64,000 nt of DNA from positions 10,996,790 through 11,060,789 of the forward strand of contig JABAKD010000027.1 of the NCBI GenBank assembly GCA_012845835.1, written 5' to 3'. Made by a program: the position numbers and the translations under genes. How positions within the stretch are numbered: the stretch's first letter is position 1; every line of letters starts with the position of its first letter. The notes under the pieces were generated by a model. That model saw nothing but the letters and a program-made list of their open reading frames with translations, searched no databases and was not told the DNA's origin. Positions 1 to 10,110 of this stretch are shown here, piece by piece. This DNA comes from Undaria pinnatifida (taxonomy: Eukaryota; Sar; Phaeophyceae; Laminariales; Alariaceae).

Positions 1-789
1 GATCGCAATGCGGCCGTTGTACGGATTGCAATGGTTAGGAGCAAACATGTGTTGATAGGGGAAGGTTTTGCCCGGTGTCCGGGTTTCCCCCCAGAGGAGT
101 TTTTGCTTGTTGAGTATAAGCCGCATCTTGGCTTGATATCCTTCTGGTCTGGTTCTTGCTGTGAAGAGCCAGGCGGGGTGTTCGTTGCGCCCAACTATCA
201 AACAGCGAATTCGTGTTGTAGTCTATTAATAAATGGTTAGCTTAAATGTCCGGGGCGTTGCTATGTCACCCCTATATTTTGACTTTTTGCACTATAGCCA
301 ATTTACATTTGCTGCTACAAACTTCTGGTCTGTTCTTGCTCCCTTCCTCTGTGCCCTAGTGCGACATAAATGAAATATGTTCAGACCACGGGGCAGTCAG
401 GCAACCCGGCGTTGGATTTTACTAACAACCTTACAACGAAGTATCTCGCCGCTGGGCCTGAATTAAAAATAATGCAAACCCAAAACAACACCGCCAAACG
501 TATCGAGCATTTACCGCCTAGAACACTCAACGGGTGTCACCTTTGGACGACGCCAAGGACTATGCAGGTGGACGGCGGTGTATTCACACATTCCCGCCAG
601 CTGTTCGTGTGGTGCGCGACCGTACGCACGCCATTGGCCGTGAAAGCAGGACGCGTTCAGAAAAAATGTATCACTGCTATGCCACATGAATGTCAACTCG
701 GTATAAAGAGTTATTTTTTACCAGTTTAACATACTAGACCCTTTATAGATCAGAACTGCCCACCCTGAAACTTAGAACGCCCCCCTCGA

Positions 790-790
<1 letters not shown>
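1..790. other. unassigned sequence at the window start
   Basis: I recognise no gene or repeat family here. The longest plus-strand reading frame is 119 codons at 370-729. It starts at ATG and ends at TAA, but its product has no domain, signal peptide or composition that I recognise, and an overlapping minus-strand frame of 61 codons is equally unremarkable. A chance frame of this size is plausible. The stretch ends in a C-rich run beside the poly-T tract of the neighbouring SINE. Confidence 0.5.
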
Positions 791-791
<1 letters not shown>

Positions 792-825
<34 letters not shown>

Positions 826-1112
826 ACACTTTTACTTTCCAGCTTCTGGACAAGCCGTGGTCACAGGTGTCATCCCTTCTCCTCCCCGGTTCTTGCCTTT
901 AATTTTTATCGCGCATAGGGTTCAGCAATCCCACTGCTCGTCGATTGTTCATCGAGTGTTGCTAACTCACGCTCTCGCGCTTTCCGCAAGTCAATTTGTC
1001 CACAAGAAAAAGTCCCAACGAATTTATACGAGTATGCACTCGGCGGGGCTCGAACTCACGAAACTGACCTATACCAGGCTCGAGGATAACCTGATACGCC
1101 ACCGGGGCGACC
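792..1112 (-). mobile_element. tRNA-derived SINE, copy 1, with poly(A) tail
   Basis: On the minus strand the element begins near 1112 with a tRNA-like head. An RNA polymerase III A box lies at 1090-1101 (TGGCGTATCAGG, one mismatch to TRGCNNARYNGG) and a B box at 1046-1056 (AGTTCGAGCCC). A body of about 220 bases unrelated to tRNA follows, then a pure A tail (T32 on the plus strand, 792-823). The same head and body recur at 4418-4700 in the opposite orientation, with scattered substitutions and small indels. Head, body and A tail are the standard plan of a SINE moved by a LINE reverse transcriptase acting in trans. A short CGACAT occurs on both sides (787-792 and about 1112-1118) and may be the target duplication. 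The head is too degenerate to assign an anticodon. Confidence 0.8.
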
Positions 1113-1312
1113 GACATATCCTACGATAGAGGTGTGCAACGTTATTTTTTATGAATTTTCACTCGTGAGCTTTCTCTGCACTTCACCCTTCACCCATAAA
1201 TTTTGTTTTCAGCTATCTAAACGTGCGACCCGAGAAACAAAGGCATGGTCTAGGCCATACACATATAGTCCATATATATAGGCATTGTCTGGGCGATACA
1301 TATATATATGCG
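1113..1312. other. AT-rich spacer
   Basis: Short spacer between the SINE head and the R1 hairpin. It has runs of alternating AT (around 1260-1310) and no coding signal. Confidence 0.4.
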
Positions 1313-1590
1313 GATTTCACTTGATAAACGGATGCATTTCCTTCCACAGCTGTCAGATTTGGTCCCCGTCAGCAACGGGTGTTATAATTTCCGCGCGCAG
1401 ACTGACTAACATCACCCTGTTGACCCTGGTAGCTACACTGTAGTTGCAAGGGGAGTTGCCGACCTACATCCTTAATGAGGACACACAACCCATAATACGC
1501 GCGATCGAAGTATCACACACAGCTTGCAAAGATGAGTTGCGACAAAATCTTCGATCTCACAGCTGGAGTGTATTTTCATTTTTCATGATA
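1313..1590 (+). mobile_element. R1 dispersed repeat, near-complete copy (left arm of hairpin)
   Basis: This is a good reference copy of the window's main dispersed repeat. Landmarks in order are TTCCTTCCACAGCTGTCAGA near 1340; CTGTTGACCCTGGTAGC near 1418; TTGCAAGGGGAGT near 1444; GAGGACACACAACCC near 1477; GTATCACACACAGCTTGCAA near 1510; and GATCTCACAGCTGGAGTG near 1553, followed by an AT-rich tail. The two ends share an inverted CAGCTGTSAGAT core, so imperfect terminal inverted repeats are possible. It has no reading frame of note. Length (about 280 bases), copy number and absence of coding fit a MITE-like or other non-autonomous element. The mobilising class is inference. Confidence 0.7.
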
Positions 1591-1595
1591 TATTA

Positions 1596-1875
1596 TAGAA
1601 AATGAAAATACACTATATAATAAAAAAAACAATAAAATCCAGCTGTGAGATCGAAGATTTTGTCGAATCTAATCCTTGCAAGCTGTGTGTGATACTCCGA
1701 TCGCGCGTATTATGGGTTGTGTGTCCTCGCTGAGGGTATAGGTCGGCGACTCTCCTTGCAACTACAGTGTAGCTATTGGGGTCAGCAGGGTGATGTTAGT
1801 CAGTCTGTGCGAGGAAACTATAAAACCCGTGTTTGAGAGAGACAAAATCTGGCAGTTGTGGAAGGAATTTTCTTA
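1596..1875 (-). mobile_element. R1 dispersed repeat, inverted copy (right arm of hairpin)
   Basis: Reverse-complement copy of the preceding R1 unit, carrying the same landmarks in mirrored order (CCAGCTGTGAGATCGAAG at about 1640, GTGTGATACTCCGATCGCGC near 1686, CTACAGTGTAGCTATTGG near 1761). It is separated from its partner by only about ten AT-rich bases and has a 24-base AT-rich insertion near the loop. The pair forms an inverted repeat with arms of about 270 bases. The arms differ at scattered positions, so this is not a fresh palindrome. Confidence 0.7.
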
Positions 1876-2867
1876 TACATATTGGAAACCAAGCGTGCCC
1901 TCTCGACGATTTTGGGGAAAGGAAAAAACCCGTTATTCGGAGACGAAACGGCAAACGTGCTACCCACGCGTCCCCCACAGGCATCACATGGCGTTCAATG
2001 GGTTTTCTTGTCGCAAGTGATCTTTAGACTGTGATCTAAAATATGAAATACACTGTAGACGGTAATTCGAGTTTGATCAGTTGCGCGAGCAACTCTGCAT
2101 TGCGCATCATCATCAGTGGAAGATGTCAACTTTCGATATCTATCATTAATGTGGAACTTGGTTTCAAGAGGAACATGCTATTTTTATTGAATATCATACC
2201 AGGTAGTCCACTTCTGGGGGTTACAGACGTCTCGAAAGAGTCGCAGTGCTCTGGACGTTGAGATTTATGACGCGGGCGGCTCCATCCTACTGCAGATAAA
2301 ACCCTCTCTCATCTCGCTGTTTCGAAGTATATATAGTTCATCAATTGTGTGTGTACTATCTGAACGCAACAGCACATATAACCATACGTTTTTTTTCTTG
2401 GCCGAAAAAGTTCCATTTAATCCGAAGTAAAAACATCAATCTTTTTCTGCCACGTTTTACGTTGATCTTGCACACTCCTTCCGGTATCGTAGCTACCTTT
2501 TGCCAACGCCGGCCCCTGCGACCACGCCAGGTCGTATCTGCGACCACGCCAGTATCATCATCGTATGAATATGGAGGCACCCCATGATAACAGCACTTGG
2601 TGCAGCAGATCCTCAACATTTTTCTGAGCTCCTAACATGAGGAAGTCAATGTGTCATCATCGTCACCAGCAACATGATTTCGAAGGCGTTTGTTCACGTA
2701 AGAAACCCGACCATACTTACGGCCCTAGTCCTATATAACACTGATTACTATTTTGTAGTGAACTTACGTGACTAGTCGGTTCCTCACTTGAGGAGCTCAA
2801 CCGGACAACCCTATTATTAGTTAATCCAACCACGGCAACCGCAAACGCAGGATGGCTCTTAAGGAAA
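1876..2867. other. unassigned sequence
   Basis: No recognisable gene, RNA or repeat family. Reading frames are all under 90 codons and occur on both strands. A small direct repeat (CGACCACGCCAG, twice) lies at about 2518-2551. Confidence 0.5.
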
Positions 2868-3150
2868 CATCAACAAAAATGGTGTAAAGACAAGAACGAG
2901 TTAAGAGGGCAGCAGCCCAGCACGACCGAAACGAGAAATCCAAAGCACAACAGCCAGCCAGCCAGCCAGCAATTAACAACACAGCTAGCCCCCGACCGTG
3001 GGATAACTCTCAAGGAAACATGAACAAAAGTTGAAAACCAACAACAATCAAAGAGGGAAACAGCCCGGCACGACAAAAATGCGGAATAAAAACCGCAGCA
3101 GTCAGCCAGCCACTAGCGACACAGAACCACCTGGTGACGCTGTCCAACCA
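2868..3150. repeat. degenerate tandem duplication, about 145-bp unit
   Basis: Two diverged copies lie in tandem. Both contain AAGGAAACATSAACAAAA, then an AGAGGG-containing stretch, then CAGCCCRGCACGAC, then GCAGYCAGCCAGCCA and a CTAGC/CACAG end. The first copy carries a short (GCCA)n expansion at about 2950-2968. No coding potential is evident. Confidence 0.55.
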
Positions 3151-4417
3151 TCACATAGCGCAGGAACCATACTTGGTTTCGAAAAACCTTACCTAAAAGA
3201 GTGGGAGATTTTCCGCATGGTCTATCGCCCACAAACTGCTACCATGATATGACATTTTTCTGGTGGCAGGTATGTCGATACCGTCGTCATCGTCTCCGTA
3301 CCTAACACGAAACCGAAGCGAAATAATCACAAAATAAAACACGCAGCGACAACGCGGATAACATCACCCGGCCTGGGCGATGAGAGTACCCAAACTGAGT
3401 CATAATAACAAAAGGTGCACGTACTTGAGCAGTCGGGAGCACTGCCAGGTCTGTCCCTTATGTATACTGCATCTTCTTCCGCGGTGTCCGTAACGACCAC
3501 CGACGCCATTGCGTTGATATTCCTCAACGGATATCACAAGGCACACAGAAAAGAGAAAAACTAAACATGAGAAACAAAGCCGAAGTAAAGTACGAAAAAT
3601 GGAAAAAAGAAAGTGATTATTGTAAAATAAGAGCACTAAGTAACTTAAAATGACTATCCCTAACCCTAACCTCAACTCTTCTCTTACGTAGTGTCCTAAA
3701 CACTGCTTTCCATTAATTTTTTTTAGTCAATAATTTTCGTTGCACACAGCCTGGTGTCTGTGGTGGCTTGCATCCATTTTGCCCATGTGTTCGGTGCAGG
3801 TGTTTGCATGGTTAAATCACGCCTTTGCTGTCTTCGCAATGAGAATCTCTGTCTAGGCCACGCAACTCGTCTCTTTCGGAGGTATCGACACGGAGACTGC
3901 TTGCCCTGAATATAGGTTGATGTGAAGGTCAATTAAAATAAAAAAAAACACAATACACACGAGGGTAGTTATTGACTGCCTACCAAGGACTCGTACTACT
4001 ACTGGTGCCATGACGACATGTGGAGGTCTGCTTCACCTTGAACACCCGCTCGTAGCCCCATCTACTGCTGGTGGAGCTGTTTGTGTATTCCTCACAACAA
4101 ACTCATGTTTCCACTTATCTACATCTAGCGCAATCAGTGACAGCGCTGATGCCTTGCACACAGTGGAGTTTTTCGGTCACAAACCACGAGCGAAAGATAG
4201 GCGGGCAAATGCAGCAAGGTGACCTGGCCATGCAATGCCAACCCCAATGAGAGCACGCGGGCAATGAACAAAACGATAAACGCCAGCACACCAGACCATA
4301 TGATGTGCAGTATTTGACAAAAAACAAGAAAAAAGAGGAAATATGGATGAAGAAAAAACCAAGTTGATAACAAGCAGTTGGAAGAAAGGAGATTAATGGG
4401 ACGAAACGGTAAAATCG
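3151..4417. other. unassigned sequence with a short CCCTAA motif
   Basis: No gene recognised. CCCTAACCCTAACC at 3658-3671 is two and a third units of a TTAGGG-type telomere repeat. Similar short motifs lie at 27772-27786 and, in the opposite sense, at 51076-51088. Two units are too few to call an interstitial telomere. Confidence 0.4.
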
Positions 4418-4700
4418 GTCGCCCCGGTGGCGTATCAGGTTATCCTCGAGCCTGATATCTAGGTCACAAGTTTCATGAGTTCGAGCCCCGCCGAGTGAAT
4501 ACTCGTGAAAAATCGTCGGGACTATATCTTGCGAACAAATTGACTTGCGGAAAGCGCGAGAGCGTGAGTCAGCAACACTCGATGAAACATCGACGAGCAG
4601 TGGGATTGCTGAACCCTATGCGCGATAAAAAATGAAGGCAAACACCTGGGGTGCGAAGGGACGACACCCATGACCACGGCTCCAGAAGCTGGAAAGTGGA
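4418..4700 (+). mobile_element. tRNA-derived SINE, copy 2
   Basis: Same element as the minus-strand copy at 792-1112. The A box is at 4428-4439 (TGGCGTATCAGG) and the B box at 4478-4488 (AGTTCGAGCCC). The same body follows, including GCGGAAAGCGCGAGAGCGTG near 4548 and GAACCCTATGCGCGATAAAA near 4612, ending in CTCCAGAAGCTGGAAAGTGG near 4679. There is no long A tail, only an A-rich stretch at about 4700-4735, as expected of an older insertion. Conservation of both promoter boxes in both copies supports a real SINE family rather than a tRNA pseudogene. Confidence 0.8.
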
Positions 4701-5195
4701 ATTGTGAGACAAAGAAGAAAAACTAAAGAAATAGCCATCAACTACAGAGTAGAAGTCAGGCCGTAAAACAAGCGTCCTGCTCGGCGCGCACCACGAGCCG
4801 GAATCCGTGGTGTGGCCCCGCACCACGAGACGTGAGCGAGGTTCGTCCCGCGTCAGTGACTCTGGGAGGGCGGCCGGAGGCCGTTTCTTTGTATCGTATA
4901 TGCGTCAATATACTTAAAACGTGCGTCCAAGACGAAATCAAAGCGCGAAAGTCCTCAAAATGTTTCAGACCGACGGCAAAACTGACACATATTGGTTTGG
5001 CTACGTACGGCAAAAGAGGGTGCGGCGTAGCAGTAAAAGCGGGCCGCACTACCATACCTTTGGAACGGGGTGAAGAAAAGGGATTTATACAAAAAATGTG
5101 CGCCAGCCAAATTTTCACCACTTTTTTTACGCCAACCCAGCAGATGAAACCGTCCAACCAACCTGAGGGTGATAGCAAACATTTTTTTTTCTGGA
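4701..5195. other. unassigned sequence
   Basis: A 145-codon plus-strand frame (4832-5269) and a 187-codon minus-strand frame (4756-5319) cross this stretch. Both run on into the R1 repeat at 5196-5297 and neither product is recognisable, so I do not call a gene. Confidence 0.4.
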
Positions 5196-5297
5196 AAAAT
5201 GAAAATACACTCCATCCAGCTGTAGTATCGAATATTTTGTCGAAACGCTTTTTTGCAAGCTGTGTGTGATACTCCGATCGCGCGTATTTCGGGTTGA
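5196..5297 (-). mobile_element. R1 fragment
   Basis: AT-rich end and neighbouring third of R1 in minus orientation (AAAATGAAAATACACTCC near 5198, then GCAAGCTGTGTGTGATACTC near 5254 and CCGATCGCGCGTATT). The rest of the unit is missing beyond 5297. Confidence 0.65.
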
Positions 5298-7394
5298 TTT
5301 TATATTTTTTATAGCACAATGAAAGACAAAAAGCATCGCCGTATGCTTCATCACCTGCGCGCTCTACCTGACGGTTGTGGCGCCAATACCGTCATTATCG
5401 CCCCCGTACTCAGTACAAAAACAAAGCTAAATATAAAGAATGTAGACTACAACACCAAGCAAGAACACAGCAATGAAAAATATTAAACACCACTCAGCCG
5501 GCGTCGGGACAGCACTCAAGCTGGGTTCAAAATGCAACTACCACTAATCGTTAGGATTACTGACTGCCTGTTATGTCCTCTACTTACTGACTGCTGTATT
5601 TCAACGGCGGCGTCCACACCGACAACGTCGCCTCAAAAGCCCGCAAGGGTACCCAAAAGCAGAGAGGGCCGAACACAACGTGAAACAAAAAATATGTCAA
5701 ACACTACTACTTACTTGTGAACATAGGGAGGGAGAAATCGACAAGAGGGGTGAACGTAAAACGGGGACAACCGGTTCTGCGAGAACACGAATCCCGGGGG
5801 TGGCAGAACGGTCATATCGGCAGAAACCCCAATCCAGAGAAGCATGGAGCAGACAATCCAAGGATTCAAAACAAGGAATCCAAGGTATTAATAGTCGCGC
5901 AGTAGTAGCTGTAGGTTGCGCGTAGACAGATTCTGCCTATACTCGCCGGCCTGGTGCCTTGCTACAAAATGTCTGCCGTCTTCTTTATACTTTCTACACC
6001 CGCAGTTTCTCTACGCCCCCGCCCTCTCCCTCTATTTTCTTCAGGACGTCGCGTATCCGGGCTTCTTCTCAGCGCTTCGTGCACTTTTGTTTGCCGCTAA
6101 ACGAAGGATATATTGAAAATTAATTGAAACACAAAACAAAGCTACGTATGCATTATTATTGCTTTTGAGCCCGTGTATTGCGACCGAAAAATTAATGGTT
6201 GCGATATTTTCAAGCGTCTACCTGTAGCTTGAGCTCGAAGCAGTACGAGCAAGATCATGCTTCGCGCATCCCTTACGGATCTCTGCACTATTGTCGTTCG
6301 GACACCAATTTTATCACCCCCAGCCAGCGGTGGCCGATGCCGTAATCGTCATTTTTTCCCTCTGAAGCCTCAAAGGGGTTCATCTCCCACGACTTATACC
6401 AATAGTATAAATTGAGCATGCCTGTATGGCCGCATCAATCAGGGGAACACGTCCGTGAAGCTGGTGTTGGAATTGGAGGTTAAGCATGGAAACGTGAGGT
6501 GTCGAAGGAACCACGCGGTAGGGGATGGGACTTTCCTTGTTGCCGCAGCCTGGATTTGGTGAGGCTAAGAGCGTCGTCCCAACGGACTGTATGGGAACCG
6601 ATTCCCGATGTTTACCGAGGGGTGAAGATGGGATGGGAACGTGGGAACCCATTTAGATGGTGGGATGTGATGGGAGTCAACGAATTCTTGGTGGACCGGA
6701 ACATGACGGGTTCGGGGAACGGGTCGGCAATCTGTCGGGGACATGGTCGGGGAATTGATGTGGGATATATCATTATGATGCCGTGTTTCATCGGTCACAC
6801 ACATCGAACAACGAACACAGAAAGCAGTACATGTAATATGCAACGTACAATAAAAAGCTCCTGTTCTTGATGCTTCTATCGTTTTTGAGGGAAAATATAA
6901 ACAAAGGACATTTTTTATTCAATTTTTTTTTTCTATGAATCGACTTGAGTTCGGTTCGACTTGTTTGAAACAACATTTTTTCCTACTCCCGGGAAATCAT
7001 GTATTTTTTTATTGTTGGGTATTATTGTCAATGCTTTTCTTTTTCCGATCGGGATAATGCAGACCTGGTATTAATACAATCTAACGAAGTCTTGAACTAT
7101 TCTCTGTGTTTTTGGTGGCTTTGTTTATCTCTTTTGTCGTGGCGCTTGGATTACCGAGCTACTAGTAAAAAAAATTGGGCTTGCTTGCGACCGCCATCAT
7201 CATGTGTTAGGCGTCGCAGACGGGGTACGCTATAGTGTGATTTGTGTTACAGAAGAACAGAAGTAGAACACGTGTGTGTTATTTCCCACAAGTGCATCAG
7301 TGCATGAAGTATACCAATCGCAGTAATTGGACATGCGTTGACACTTGTGTCATTTTTTGACGAGTCGATTTGTTGATTTTTCGCCCCTTTTGAG
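5298..7394. other. unassigned sequence
   Basis: No gene or repeat family that I can name. Frames of up to 123 codons (6499-6870) exist on both strands, without recognisable products. A motif near 5382 (CAATACCGTCATTATCGCC) is echoed near 3270 and 30377 and may mark an old, diverged repeat. Confidence 0.4.
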
Positions 7395-7985
7395 CCTGGT
7401 ATTTACCCGGGAAATACCCGTACTCGAAGCTTCTGTGAGTTCTGTACAACTCTAACCGTATCAAGAACGACTGCTGCGTGTTCTGTACGATACTCATACC
7501 CGTACCCGCACTTTAATTTTCGTTCTGTCTTTTGGGTACACACAAAAACCATATCCGGGGTATTTACCCGGGGTATTACGCTACAGAGAACTTATGTAAC
7601 TTCTTCTGTAGGACACTCCTACCCTCCCGTACCGGGAACTTCTAGAAATTCAATACGCCGGTGCCACAAAGACCCGAGGTAGGGGTCCAGCATGTTTATA
7701 CCTGCCCGGGACCTCTGGACGTTTTGTACGCCCGTGTCACAACACCCAGGAACTCTAGAAGGTTTGTAAGACGTACTCAGAACTTCTGGAAGTCTGTAAC
7801 ACCTTCATAACCGTACCCGGAACTTCTGTGAGCTTGTAAGACCCTGGACGCAATACCCGGGGCACTGGTACATCATGTTTTTTACCGGCCCGGAGCTTCT
7901 GTGAGTTCTGTGTGCCTGTTCCGCAAAACCGGGAACTTTTGGAAGTTCTGTAAGACCCTCATACCCCTACCCGGAATCAACGAAC
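7395..7985. repeat. degenerate minisatellite, ACCCGGAACTTCTG motif
   Basis: About ten irregular units of roughly 45-65 bases share the core ACCCGGAACTTCTGKRAG, followed by TTCTGTAAGACCC or a variant and a spacer ending CATACCCGTACC. Clear cores occur near 7422, 7635, 7706, 7774, 7822, 7890 and 7936. The units have diverged strongly, so the array is old. No reading frame spans it. Confidence 0.65.
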
Positions 7986-8794
7986 CCTACAGGACGACTC
8001 AAGCGTGAGTATGTCGCACGTCGTCGTGCATTGATGGAATTATGATAACATGTTAGCATATATATACACATGCGGTGTTGGTATCATATCATGCACACGC
8101 TTGGTATCTGGTAATAATGCAGTACGAGAGTAATGCTATGTTTTAGTTGTTTTCCCTTTCCTGTTTTCGGGAATCGTTTAGATCCAGGCCTCTCACTCTG
8201 GTTTACTTCTTGCGGGAGGCTGCTTTTTTTCTTTGAAGAATGACGCATGCTACTCTAAAGGTGGCACTTTTCGAGCGATTTGTTCTTGCGAATGACGGGG
8301 CTCCTTTACCGTAAATCGTCTGGAAATGGGCTGTTTTCTCGTATGATTCTCGTGCTCGTGTTGTGAACCTATTTATAGGACATGCGACTTTTCGTCCGGT
8401 CGTACCAGTTATATTTTCTTCTAAAACACGTTTTGGGAGGGGTCTTAAGCTCCAAAATCCCTGGAACTTCAAACGAAAGTTAAACTTCTATTGTAGCACG
8501 CGTCCGCTAGCAGCAATCACGTATACACGGTATGCACAGAAACATTTTAGTGTCTCGGAATGTATCGAGTGCTGAACATTGAGGTTCATGCTTAAGTATC
8601 ATCATCGGATGGCGAACACAGCAATATTGACACAATCTACAGATAAGAGGAGCGAGATCATCGCAATCTTTTTTACCATGACCTTTTGCTTTTACTTTTT
8701 GCATACGTAAAGCACCGCGTTCGTTGTGTCCGGTTACCGTGTACATGGGCTACGGCGATGCTACAGTGGCTGTTGAATACCGACGACGCGTAAC
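7986..8794. other. unassigned sequence
   Basis: Nothing recognisable. The longest frames are 89 codons (8203-8472, minus) and 79 codons (8507-8746, minus), both of unknown product. Confidence 0.4.
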
Positions 8795-9090
8795 GCGTGG
8801 TTTCTGATTACCGTACCGCTACTGCCGCGGATTTCGTTCACTGCGGAAGCGTGCCGAGCAAACGACGTAGTTTATTAGTACCGTACCGCTACTGCCGTGG
8901 TTATAGTGTACCACGGCAGCGTGCTGTGCAATGGCCCGTGATTTATGATTACTGCTGTAGTACCGCGACTACGTGGTTTTCGTTTACTGCGGAAGCGTGC
9001 AGTGCAAAAAAAAAACGTGATGTCTGATTACCGTACCGCGACTGCCATCGTTTTCATTAACTGTGGAAGAGTGCCGCGCGAACAGCGTAA
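8795..9090. repeat. minisatellite, 70-78-bp unit, four copies
   Basis: Four tandem units start near 8796, 8868, 8938 and 9016. Each reads GTGRTTTMTGATTACCGTAC, then an ACTGCCGYGG block, a TTTCGTTTACTGCGG block and GAAGCGTGCCG. Divergence is moderate, and the third unit ends in an A-run. It is not coding. Confidence 0.75.
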
Positions 9091-9964
9091 TCGCGAGAAA
9101 CCGTGCCATGACCTACCACATCAGCAATTAATTTCTGCCGCAGACAGCGCTGGAAATTTGATTGATGGATAACCCGCTGCTGCGTAAACAAGATATATAT
9201 ACATTTTGAACTGGATAAAAAATGGCGGGGAAAATATTATTCCTCGTGTATTTACACAAAGCATCTGCAGTGTTCAGCAGCTAGCAGTCGAACAATGTTC
9301 ATGTCGGTGCATGCAAAGTTTCATGCTACAACATCATCAGTTGCATCCATGATGGCCATATGACGGAAAAATTATATATACGGTGGCAAAATATATTGGG
9401 AATTACTTGTCCAGATAAGATGCGGGATTGGAGAAAATGTGTGCGGACGTCGGGATCAGATACAAGTAACAGCTGGCGGGGTAATGGGACGGGTAGTAAC
9501 AGCGGGGGAGTGAACAGGCAGCTTGATGGTAAACACTCGGGGCAGGAACGGGACACAGTATTGTAGGACTGACTGTAGACTGGGAACCAAAGGGCGGCAA
9601 CGATCTGGATATCGCGGTCGTAAGAGAAACACCACATGGTTTCCCGTTTCCGTCCCGTCCTGTTGCCGTCCTTGCATTTACTTACCGCGCGAGCCTTGAC
9701 ATGGCGTTCACGAGACGTGGGTATAGTCTTCGGGTCATAATTGAAGCATTACGTTCAATAATTCGACGGTAGACATGACATGTTGACGTGTTCGTATCAA
9801 CGAGGACAAGAAGACAGACTTCGAAAATGTTTCTTAGTGTTTTGCTAAATTCAATACCAAGAAAAACAACCCTGCCAAGGTAACTAAATAGCAGTTTCCT
9901 GAGCCTTTGAAATCGTTCACGGGAAGGTTGCGTTTCGCGGCGCATGTAAACGCGCGCTGGTATT
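9091..9964. other. unassigned sequence
   Basis: No recognisable gene or repeat. A minus-strand frame of 103 codons (9326-9637) has no identifiable product. Confidence 0.4.
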
Positions 9965-10110
9965 GATATATTATCAAAATTAAAATACGATCTAGCTGTC
10001 AGATCGAATATTTTGTCGAAACTCATCGTTGCAAGCTGAGTGTGATACTCCGGTCGCGCGTATTACGGGTTGTGTGTCCTCATTAAGCATATAGGTCGGC
10101 GAGGTCGGCG
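9965..10110 (-). mobile_element. R1 partial copy
   Basis: Minus-oriented R1 tail and middle: CTAGCTGTCAGATCGAATAT near 9991, GCAAGCTGAGTGTGATACTC near 10032, ATTACGGGTTGTGTGTCCTC near 10062 and ATAGGTCGGCGAG near 10090. The copy stops after the GGTCGGCGA block, which is itself duplicated. Confidence 0.65.

Noticed and set aside
4756-5319. 187-codon minus-strand open frame
   Set aside because: It overlaps a 145-codon frame on the other strand, runs into an R1 repeat and has no recognisable product.
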